A DNA stretch of 37,187 nt from Helicobacter winghamensis ATCC BAA-430. GTDB taxonomy: Bacteria; Campylobacterota; Campylobacteria; Campylobacterales; Helicobacteraceae. The notes beneath the pieces are model-generated. The model was not told the DNA's origin. It searched no databases and was given only the letters and a program-made list of their open reading frames with translations. The position numbers and the translations under genes are program-made. Positions 30,960-37,187 of this stretch are shown here, piece after piece. The stretch spans positions 1 to 37,187 of the forward strand of contig NZ_CP063534.1 of NCBI RefSeq assembly GCF_028751035.1, in the 5' to 3' direction. Numbering within the stretch: the first letter of the stretch is position 1; each line of letters begins with the position of its first letter.

Positions 30960-33728
30960 ATGCAGAAAAATCCACTTTTCAAAGGCTTAACTCGTCCTCC
31001 TATGATTTTTGGTGTTCCTATGACACCTCTTGTTATAGCAATGGGAGGCATTTTATTGCTTGCGTTTTATAGTCAAAATATCTTTTTAATTGCTTTTGCA
31101 ATTCCTGTATTTTTCATTATGAAAGCAATGACAAAAAGAGATGATTTTATTTTCCGATTGATGTTTTTAAAGATGAGATTTTTCTCTAATCCCGCTTCTA
31201 AGAATTACTATAAGGTTAAAACATATAGCACAAATTCTTATAGACAAATGCCAAAAAACTCAAATTTCCCAAAAATATCAGTTTTTGGACTGAACGCAGA
31301 ACCTAGTTTTGAAAAGCTTATTCCCTTTTCATCTTTAATTAGTGATTCTGTGGTGATTACAAAAGATTATTTTTTGATGACAACTTGGGAAGTTGGTGGA
31401 ATTAGTTTTGAAGCTGAGGAAGATGATGAATTGGATATGAAAAATGATCTTTTAAATATGTTATTTAAATCTTTCGCAAATGAGCCTGTAAGTTTTTATT
31501 TTCATAATTGTAGATATTCTATTGAAGATAAATTGACTTCAAAATTTAACAATGCTTTTTTAGAAGAGATTGATAAAAAATATTATGAATCTTTCAAACA
31601 GGGAACGCTTAGAAAAAATTCTTTATATCTAACTCTAATCTTTAATCCCTTAAAGATAAAAATTGAAAAAACAACATTTCTAAAAAGCTCTTTTGAAAGC
31701 AAAAGAAAGGCAATTAGCTTATTTTTAATTAAATTTAGCGAATTTACCGATAGATTGGAGGCAAATATCAAAGATTTTAATCCAAAACGATTAAAAACAT
31801 ATTTAAAAGATGATAAAACTTACTCAAAACAATTAGAGTTTTACAACTATCTACTCGGTGGAAAAATTAATCCTGTAAGAGTCTTAAAAGCTCCTATACA
31901 TCAATATTTAAATGGCAATTTACAAAACATACAATTTGGACACGAAACTATTCAAATTAATAGCAATGATGGTGTAAAAAGATTTGCTAGATGTATTGAA
32001 ATTAAAGATTATACAAATGAAACTTTTTCAGGTATTTTAGATATTTTGATGTATTTAGATATTGAATATATCATCACTCAAAGCTTTTCACCTATTCCTA
32101 GAATAGACGCAAAATCCGCAATATCTAGACAAAAAAAGCAGCTCATAGCAACTGAAGATGATGGATTTTCGCAAGTAGAGCAAATTGATGAAGCTTTAGA
32201 TCAGCTCACAAATGGGGAGATTTCTTTTGGAAAATACCATTTTTCAATTCTTGTTTATGGAGATAGCTTAAAGGAATGTAAAGATAATGCAAATCAAGTC
32301 ATTACAAAGATGAATGAATTAGGATTTGCAGTAACACTAGCAAACATTGCCCTAAGTGCAACTTTCTTTTCGCAACTACCATCAAATTTTGCCATACGCC
32401 CAAGAATTAATCTTATTTCATCGCTTAATTATTCCTCATTAATAGCTTTACATAATTTTTCTATGGGGAAAAGAGATAAAAATTGCTGGGGTGATGCTGT
32501 AAGCATACTCAAAACTCCTAATAAACAACCTTATTATTTTAACTTTCATCAAAACTCTGGAGTTAATAAAAATGATTTTGGAGAGCTATTTTTAGCAAAT
32601 ACCTTAATATTAGGTCAAAGTGGCGGTGGTAAAACCGTGTTTATGAATTTTATCGTCAATCAAATGCTTAAATATGCAAATAAAGACACTTTCCCTGATG
32701 ATATACCGCAAGAAAACAGAAAATTTACAGCCATTTACTTGGATAAAGACAAAGGGGCTTTAGGCAATATTTTATGTGCAGGTGGCAGATATATTAGCAT
32801 TGAAAATGGTAAGCCCACAGGATTTAATCCTTTTATGGTTGAAAGCACACAAGAAAATATAAGACAACTCCAAACCCTAATGAAGCTTTTAGTTACTAGA
32901 AATAATGAAATCCTTACAACTAGAGAAGAGGAAATGCTTAATAATGCAGTCAATTCTCTTATGAAAGGCTTTGAAAGGGAGGAGAGAAAATATCCTATCT
33001 CTTTGCTACTTGAAAATTTAACAGAAAATGTAGATGATGACAATTCTCTAAAATCAAGATTAGCACTTTTTAAAAAAGGCAAACAATTTGGCTGGGTATT
33101 TGATAATGAATTTGACAATTTAGACTTCCCTGATGAAATTAATCTATTTGGCATTGATGGCACAGAATTTTTAGATGATAAAGATGTATCAGGGATACTT
33201 AGCTATTACATTCTTTGGCGTGTGATGAGTTTAGCAGATGGTAGAAGACTTTGTATTGATATAGATGAGGCTTGGAAGTGGCTTGAAAATGACATCGTGC
33301 AAGAAGAAGTTAAAAATAAATTTAAAACCATTAGAAAACAAAATGGCTTTCTAAGATTAGCAACGCAAAGCGTGGAAGACTTTTTAAAACTTAAAAACGC
33401 AACAACACTTATAGAACAATCTGCAACAATGGTATTTTTACCTAATCCAAAAGCTAAAGAAGAAGAATATGTAAAAGGCATAGGCTTAAGTTATGATGAG
33501 TATATGATTATTAAAGGGTTTAAACCCTCAAAAAGACAATTTTTAATCAAAAGACAAGATGAAAAAGTTATTTGCACTTTGGATTTAAGCTCTTTAGGCA
33601 ATGAGAATTTAAAAATTCTCTCCACAGGAACAGCTCATATAGACACCATAGAAAAAATATTTGCACAAAATCATAAAAGCCTTGATGAGAAAGTGGCAGA
33701 GCTTAAAGAATTTTATAGGAATTCATAG
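30960..33728 (+). CDS. virB4: VirB3-VirB4 fusion ATPase
   Basis: 922 aa. The first ~85 residues are VirB3-like with two membrane segments (RPPMIFGVPMTPLVIAMGGI, then FLIAFAIPVFFIM). The rest is VirB4, the large T4SS ATPase that drives pilus assembly and transfer. Walker A GQSGGGKT is at 552-559 and Walker B LCIDIDEAWKW has D769. A T-Q-S-V-E-D motif follows. VirB3-VirB4 fusions are known in Campylobacter and several other T4SS. Confidence 0.95.
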   Translation: MQKNPLFKGLTRPPMIFGVPMTPLVIAMGGILLLAFYSQNIFLIAFAIPVFFIMKAMTKRDDFIFRLMFLKMRFFSNPASKNYYKVKTYSTNSYRQMPKNSNFPKISVFGLNAEPSFEKLIPFSSLISDSVVITKDYFLMTTWEVGGISFEAEEDDELDMKNDLLNMLFKSFANEPVSFYFHNCRYSIEDKLTSKFNNAFLEEIDKKYYESFKQGTLRKNSLYLTLIFNPLKIKIEKTTFLKSSFESKRKAISLFLIKFSEFTDRLEANIKDFNPKRLKTYLKDDKTYSKQLEFYNYLLGGKINPVRVLKAPIHQYLNGNLQNIQFGHETIQINSNDGVKRFARCIEIKDYTNETFSGILDILMYLDIEYIITQSFSPIPRIDAKSAISRQKKQLIATEDDGFSQVEQIDEALDQLTNGEISFGKYHFSILVYGDSLKECKDNANQVITKMNELGFAVTLANIALSATFFSQLPSNFAIRPRINLISSLNYSSLIALHNFSMGKRDKNCWGDAVSILKTPNKQPYYFNFHQNSGVNKNDFGELFLANTLILGQSGGGKTVFMNFIVNQMLKYANKDTFPDDIPQENRKFTAIYLDKDKGALGNILCAGGRYISIENGKPTGFNPFMVESTQENIRQLQTLMKLLVTRNNEILTTREEEMLNNAVNSLMKGFEREERKYPISLLLENLTENVDDDNSLKSRLALFKKGKQFGWVFDNEFDNLDFPDEINLFGIDGTEFLDDKDVSGILSYYILWRVMSLADGRRLCIDIDEAWKWLENDIVQEEVKNKFKTIRKQNGFLRLATQSVEDFLKLKNATTLIEQSATMVFLPNPKAKEEEYVKGIGLSYDEYMIIKGFKPSKRQFLIKRQDEKVICTLDLSSLGNENLKILSTGTAHIDTIEKIFAQNHKSLDEKVAELKEFYRNS

Positions 33729-33737
33729 GGGTTATAA

Positions 33738-34526
33738 ATGAGAGATAAAAAACTAAGACAAGAGATTTTAGCCTTAGAAAATGAAGTCAAAGAGCTTGAA
33801 AAAACTCTTGGTGCGATTAAGCAAAGATTACTTAATCTTAAAGACCTCGCTTGGGATAAACAAAGCAAAAAAGAAAGCTCTAGTATGTATAAGGTATTAA
33901 AAGAGGATAAAACGCACACTATGGTTAAAAGTGAGCTAGGGGATATTAAGGTTGATAAAGACTTTATGGAAAAGGAAATAAGAAAGCATCTTGATAATCC
34001 AAATTTAAGAGGTATGGTAACAACTAAAGAAATGCTTTCTTTTCCTAAGGTGGCTAAAGGTGTGGAGACAGATAGGGAAACAAGGGGCTATACTTGGAAA
34101 GTTAAAGCAAATGATGGAAATATTTTAGTCTATGGAAGTAGAAAATACGAATTTGACAATGAAAAAATTCATAGATTGGCAACAACGCATAGTCAAACCG
34201 AGCGTAATGAAAGAAAGGCGGAAGAGGATAGGCGTGGTCATCCCTATCATCCCGTATTTAACGACCTCAATTTTCGCAAATCCGCCAACGAAAAAATTAT
34301 ACCACAAAATCAAATAAAAGAAAATGAAAGAGAGATAGAAAAGACAGAGAGGGGTGAGCGAGGTCAGCCTCACCGACAGATTCACGACCTCAATTTTCAC
34401 AACTCTGCTAACGCAATTATACCACAGCAAGACAAATCCGCAAAGGATTTTAAATCAAAACTTAAAGAATTTAATACCAAAAACACAAATCAAACTCAAA
34501 TCAATATAAAGGAGTTGAAACGATGA
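33738..34526 (+). CDS. Putative BECR-fold nuclease with repeated tail modules
   Basis: 262 aa. N-terminal coiled coil (about 5-35). The middle (about 65-165: GMVTTKEMLSF, YTWKVKANDGNILVYGSRKY, LATTHSQTER) resembles PBECR/barnase-colicin E5-like nuclease domains of polyvalent proteins, with HSQT as possible active-site residues. Then come two related modules, D-L-N-F-x3-S-A-N-x-I-I-P-Q, and the shared C-terminal tail D-F-K-S-K-L-K-E-F-N-T-K-N ... K-E-L-K-R. It is the first gene after virB4 in the transfer operon and ends ATGA on the rha start. Nuclease activity and export are inferred. Confidence 0.5.
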   Translation: MRDKKLRQEILALENEVKELEKTLGAIKQRLLNLKDLAWDKQSKKESSSMYKVLKEDKTHTMVKSELGDIKVDKDFMEKEIRKHLDNPNLRGMVTTKEMLSFPKVAKGVETDRETRGYTWKVKANDGNILVYGSRKYEFDNEKIHRLATTHSQTERNERKAEEDRRGHPYHPVFNDLNFRKSANEKIIPQNQIKENEREIEKTERGERGQPHRQIHDLNFHNSANAIIPQQDKSAKDFKSKLKEFNTKNTNQTQINIKELKR

Positions 34527-34527
34527 A
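34415..34527 (+). repeat. 113-bp direct repeat, copy 1
   Basis: Nearly identical to 35520-35632; the few differences are in the ACACAAAT/ACAAAACT region. It encodes the shared tail I-I-P-Q-Q-D-K-S-A-K-D-F-K-S-K-L-K-E-F-N and includes the ribosome binding site AAGGAG and the ATGA overlap with the next start. Confidence 0.9.
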
Positions 34528-35083
34528 TGTGGTTATTAATAAACAAGAAGTGCAATTTAGCACTCAAGATAATCAAACTTTTTGCACAAGTTTAGATGTA
34601 GCTAGGGTTTTTGGAAAGCAACATAAACATATACTAGTAAGCATTGAACGCATTTTAAGCGATTTACGAGAAATAGGGGCTTCCAACGAAATGCTCAATT
34701 TTCGGCAGGTCGTAAGAACCTCGCAAACAACGAACCCTAAAAATGGAAAGATAGTTAATAGAAAAATGCCTATGTATAATCTAACCAGAGATGGTTTTTC
34801 ACTTTTAGCAATGGGCTTTACAGGAAAAACTGCACTACAATGGAAAATCGCTTTTTTAAATGCCTTTAATGAAATGGAAAGACTTCTAAAAAAAGAACTT
34901 CTAAATCCTAATAAATACATTATAGATTTAATGGCACTTGTGCAACCAAATTTGCCTCAAAGTGATTACAAAATTAGTGTAATTATAACAGATAAACCTC
35001 ACTCTAAAGAAGCTAAAAATATTTTTTCTTTGGATTATCTTGTTGATAATCGCACACCAAAAGACCCAAAGAATTCGCAATGA
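34523..35083 (+). CDS. Rha-family regulatory protein
   Basis: 186 aa. Residues about 18-115 match the phage Rha/pRha domain: F-C-T-S-L-D-V-A-R-V-F-G-K-Q-H-K-H-I-L, then N-F-R-Q-V, M-P-M-Y-N-L-T-R-D-G-F-S-L-L-A-M-G-F-T-G and A-F-N-E-M-E. Rha proteins are phage-associated DNA-binding regulators. The last 65 residues are not recognised. It is linked to both neighbours by 4-base overlaps (ATGA), so it is made stoichiometrically with the two cargo-like proteins. It could regulate the operon or control its neighbours. Confidence 0.8.
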   Translation: MNVVINKQEVQFSTQDNQTFCTSLDVARVFGKQHKHILVSIERILSDLREIGASNEMLNFRQVVRTSQTTNPKNGKIVNRKMPMYNLTRDGFSLLAMGFTGKTALQWKIAFLNAFNEMERLLKKELLNPNKYIIDLMALVQPNLPQSDYKISVIITDKPHSKEAKNIFSLDYLVDNRTPKDPKNSQ

Positions 35084-35631
35084 GTGATAAAGAATTAGAA
35101 ATTTTTGAGCTTTGTGAAAGATTAGTAGATCTTTTAGGAGATAAAGAAGCTGTTGCGGATTTACAAATTTTACTAGACAGACACCCTGAAATGTTTCAAA
35201 ACAAAGAGCAGGTTGCCAACTTAATCAAAAAAGTTATCAATGACCCTGAAATCATTATCAATAATCCAACTCCAAAAAGTGAAAAAGACTACATTGCAGG
35301 GAAAAAACTAAACGAAAAGAAAATGGGTGAAGTAGGGATTCGAAAAGATGAAAATATCAGCAAGATTTTTCACGCTAACGAAAAAAGATTGAAAAATTTA
35401 GAATTAATGGCAAAGAAAGATGTAGTAGCCGATGGTAGGAACGCCCACACCTCCTACACTCAAGCCCAAAGTCTTGACGGGCGACTGGTTCAAAAGAACA
35501 TTTCATCGACTGCTAATGAAATTATACCACAGCAAGACAAATCCGCAAAGGATTTTAAATCAAAACTTAAAGAATTTAATACCAAAAACAAAACTCAAAC
35601 TCAAATCAATATAAAGGAGTTGAAACGATGA
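35080..35631 (+). CDS. Unknown protein with shared cargo-type tail
   Basis: 183 aa. The N-terminal domain (about 1-120) includes HPEMFQNKEQVANLIKKVIN, KKLNEKKMGEVGI and FHANEKRL; it might be another small nuclease-like domain but I do not recognise it with confidence. The end has S-T-A-N-E-I-I-P-Q-Q-D plus the tail D-F-K-S-K-L-K-E-F-N-T-K-N, almost identical in protein and DNA to the gene at 33738. The ATG overlaps the rha stop. Confidence 0.6.
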   Translation: MSDKELEIFELCERLVDLLGDKEAVADLQILLDRHPEMFQNKEQVANLIKKVINDPEIIINNPTPKSEKDYIAGKKLNEKKMGEVGIRKDENISKIFHANEKRLKNLELMAKKDVVADGRNAHTSYTQAQSLDGRLVQKNISSTANEIIPQQDKSAKDFKSKLKEFNTKNKTQTQINIKELKR

Positions 35632-35632
35632 A
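35520..35632 (+). repeat. 113-bp direct repeat, copy 2
   Basis: Copy of 34415-34527. It carries the same tail codons and the same AAGGAG-ATGA translation-coupling signal, so the duplicated unit was tail plus start signal. Confidence 0.9.
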
Positions 35633-35672
35633 AATATATTACTCAAATAAAAAGGAGCTAAACAATGAATAA
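35628..35672 (+). CDS. 14-codon ORF at the duplicated start signal
   Basis: The ATGA of the 113-bp repeat opens a tiny frame MKIYYSNKKELNNE that ends 8 bases after the ssb ATG. In copy 1 the same signal starts rha. It may be a coupling leader for ssb or a relic of a lost gene; its AAGGAG site is as good as that of rha. Confidence 0.35.
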   Translation: MKIYYSNKKELNNE

Positions 35673-36087
35673 TGTCAATTTAATCGGCTATTTGGGCAAA
35701 GATTTTGAAGTAGGTAATACAAGTGGAGGAAAACTTTATGCAAAAAATTCTCTTGCTATCACTAAGCGTTGGAAAAATGAAAAAGGCAATGATGAAAGTA
35801 GCACGACTTGGATACCTATTGTCTTATTTGGCAAGAGTGCAGAAAGTGCTTCTATGTATATCAAAAAAGGCTCTCAATTTGCGTGTAGTGGAGAATTATC
35901 ATCTAGTCAATACACCGATGAACAAGGAAATGTTAAAACAACACTAAGCGTTATCGTGTCTAAATTCTATTGGTTAGGCAAAAAAGATAGAGAAACTCCA
36001 CAAGAAATACAAAATCCACCAAAAGAACCAAGCGTTGAATACGAACACCAAGCCGTTAATGTGGAATCTGAAGAAATTCCATTTTAA
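35665..36087 (+). CDS. ssb: Single-stranded DNA-binding protein
   Basis: 140 aa SSB: OB-fold (NNVNLIGYLGKDFEV, L-A-I-T-K-R-W-K, W-I-P-I-V-L-F-G-K) and the acidic-hydrophobic C-terminal tip EEIPF that recruits partner proteins. It protects single-stranded plasmid DNA in transfer or replication. It is embedded between virB4 and virB5, as I recall for related Campylobacter plasmids. AAGGAG upstream. Confidence 0.93.
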   Translation: MNNVNLIGYLGKDFEVGNTSGGKLYAKNSLAITKRWKNEKGNDESSTTWIPIVLFGKSAESASMYIKKGSQFACSGELSSSQYTDEQGNVKTTLSVIVSKFYWLGKKDRETPQEIQNPPKEPSVEYEHQAVNVESEEIPF

Positions 36088-36110
36088 ACATAAAAAAAGG
36101 AGTTATATCT

Positions 36111-36380
36111 ATGGAAAATTTAAGCGTTGAAGAGTTGGCAGACAAAATGGGAGCTTTAAATTATGAAAAGCTAATCAAAGCTTTGTTTTTATTTGAAAAA
36201 AACTCTTCAATGGAAAAACTCACCGCAAATCAAAAGCGAATTGTTTTAGATGAAGCGTATCAATTTTATATGGATAATAAATATATATCTTCTTTTTTAC
36301 AAGAGGATATTAATCAAATTTTAGAAGATTCCATTGATAAAGAGCTTTCAAAAAAACAAGAAAAAACACTAGAAAGGTAA
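36111..36380 (+). CDS. Unknown small acidic helical protein
   Basis: 89 aa, helical, no recognised domain. The acidic N-terminus is MENLSVEELADKMGALNYEK; the basic end is KKQEKTLER. AAGGAG lies upstream, and virB5 follows after 4 bases. Position suggests a transfer-operon accessory protein. Confidence 0.65.
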   Translation: MENLSVEELADKMGALNYEKLIKALFLFEKNSSMEKLTANQKRIVLDEAYQFYMDNKYISSFLQEDINQILEDSIDKELSKKQEKTLER

Positions 36381-36384
36381 TAAA

Positions 36385-37187
36385 ATGAAAAAAACATTAA
36401 ATACAAGCAAAACAACAGGGATTAAAAAATCCCTCATCGCTCTTACTTCCTTATTAATTTTGCCTAACTTAGCATTTAGTGCAGGTATTCCTGTGGTAGA
36501 TACGACCGCAAATCAACAAATGGCTACACAAAATGCTAAACAAGTTGCAGAGTGGGCTAAAGAAGCCACAAGATGGACTGAAACCGTATCGCACTATCAA
36601 AAACAAATCCAAGCCTATAAAGACGAACTTTTATCAAAAACAGGCATTAGAGATTCTGTGGCTTTTGTGAAAGATATAAAACAAATCTATTCAGATTTTG
36701 CGGAAGCTGGAGAAAACATTCAATCCTTTTACAATGATGTTCTAAGAGACCCACAAGAATTTTTAAGCGATAAAGGCAATGAAATTTTTGGCAAATATAC
36801 AAGTTTTGATAGATGTAATTTTGACTATATGAGTCAAAGTGAAAAAAATATCTGCAAAATGGATTTAATCACCTATGCTGCTCAAGTAGAAACCTACAAT
36901 CAAGCCTCAAAGCAAATGGATACCATTAGTCAAACGCTTAAAAAATTGCAAGAGCGATTAGTCAATTCAAAGGACATTAAAGAAAGCACTGATGTGGGCA
37001 ATGCTATTCAACTAGAGGTTGCAAAAATACAAATGGTAAAAAATCAAGTTGATTTAGCTAATGCAAGCTATGAAAATCAAAGAAATATCAAAAAAGATTT
37101 AGCAATGCAGGAATACTCAAAATCACTTCAGAAGCCGAGAGAAAGTGCTATGGAGTTTTTCAAAAATCAAAATGCAAATGATAAATA
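36385..37187 (+). CDS. virB5: VirB5/TrbJ minor pilin (stop completed at base 1)
   Basis: 267 aa secreted helical protein: basic start, signal peptide (KSLIALTSLLILPNLAFSAG) and long coiled-coil mature part (about 30-267) with two Cys near 146 and 157. It fits VirB5/TrbJ, the minor pilus component at the tip. The frame runs to 37187, where only TA of the stop remains; base 1 supplies the A, giving TAATG with virB6. The last 75 bases belong to the 168-bp repeat shared with eexN. Confidence 0.88.
   Translation, partial: MKKTLNTSKTTGIKKSLIALTSLLILPNLAFSAGIPVVDTTANQQMATQNAKQVAEWAKEATRWTETVSHYQKQIQAYKDELLSKTGIRDSVAFVKDIKQIYSDFAEAGENIQSFYNDVLRDPQEFLSDKGNEIFGKYTSFDRCNFDYMSQSEKNICKMDLITYAAQVETYNQASKQMDTISQTLKKLQERLVNSKDIKESTDVGNAIQLEVAKIQMVKNQVDLANASYENQRNIKKDLAMQEYSKSLQKPRESAMEFFKNQNANDK
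37113..37187 (+). repeat. 168-bp direct repeat, copy A, first part (virB5 3' end)
   Basis: Identical to 26595-26669; continues through the circular junction into 1-93. The base before the repeat differs (A here, G at 26594), which fixes the boundary. Confidence 0.95.

Noticed and set aside
35432-35614. 60-codon ORF in another frame of the gene at 35080
   Set aside because: Proline/threonine/lysine-rich, no ribosome binding site; it overlaps the duplicated tail region, whose real frame is clear.

Overview
The window looks like one complete circular conjugative plasmid of 37,187 bp from an epsilonproteobacterium, most likely Campylobacter (C. jejuni/C. coli). The basis is the very AT-rich composition, Lys/Asn/Ile-rich proteins, AAGGA ribosome binding sites with TATAAT -10 boxes, and a VirB/VirD4 gene set in the layout I associate with pTet/pCC31-type plasmids, including a fused VirB3-VirB4. 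Circularity is read from the sequence. virB5 runs off the right end one base before its stop codon is complete. Joining base 37187 to base 1 finishes it as TAATG, overlapping the virB6 start, and the same junction is present intact internally at 26661-26680. I see no antibiotic resistance gene, tRNA, rRNA, CRISPR array or complete insertion sequence.

Layout. (1) 1-9895: second half of the transfer operon, virB6-B7-B8-B9-B10-B11, a nuclease-like cargo candidate, virD4, a Cag12-like lipoprotein, a TrbM/KikA-like protein and two unknowns, ended by a hairpin terminator. (2) 10033-15190: topoisomerase III, a membrane protein, a PcfJ-like protein, a tiny basic ORF and a ParF/ParG-like partition pair. 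(3) 15236-21908: a 1935-residue DarB-like methylase-helicase with a second gene overprinted in its N-terminal part, then a NYN nuclease behind a structured leader. (4) 21976-26765: mobilisation region, with MOBP relaxase (a Cys-rich gene overprinted on its 3' end) and MobC on the minus strand, an oriT with a TATCCTG^C nic motif at 24011-24018, then the leading region with two unknown genes, a TraC-like primase and a chimeric EexN lipoprotein. (5) 26763-29826: terminator, two small membrane proteins, an array of about ten iterons, and a HicBA-Rep operon. (6) 29870-30667: a serine recombinase gene enclosed by perfect 24-bp inverted repeats. (7) 30681-37187: first half of the transfer operon, virB2, virB3/4, two more cargo-like proteins around a Rha regulator, ssb, a small ORF and virB5.

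How it fits together. The T4SS (VirB2-B11) and coupling protein VirD4 export the strand that relaxase and MobC nick at oriT. From the nic polarity, the 24124-26395 genes enter the recipient first and the mob genes last. Primase, SSB and topoisomerase can serve DNA processing, and the methylase-helicase probably protects incoming DNA. Rep with its iterons, ParFG-like partition and HicBA give maintenance; EexN gives entry exclusion.

The most unusual observations are: two genes overprinted on larger genes, each with a strong Shine-Dalgarno sequence; a common C-terminal tail (F-x2-K-L-x-[DE]-F then a basic end) on three nuclease-like proteins and the primase, suggesting a set of conjugatively delivered proteins; the recombinase segment bounded by inverted repeats directly before virB2, a possible switch of transfer-gene expression; and a 168-bp direct repeat that made a chimeric eexN and could resolve the plasmid into 10.5-kb and 26.7-kb circles.
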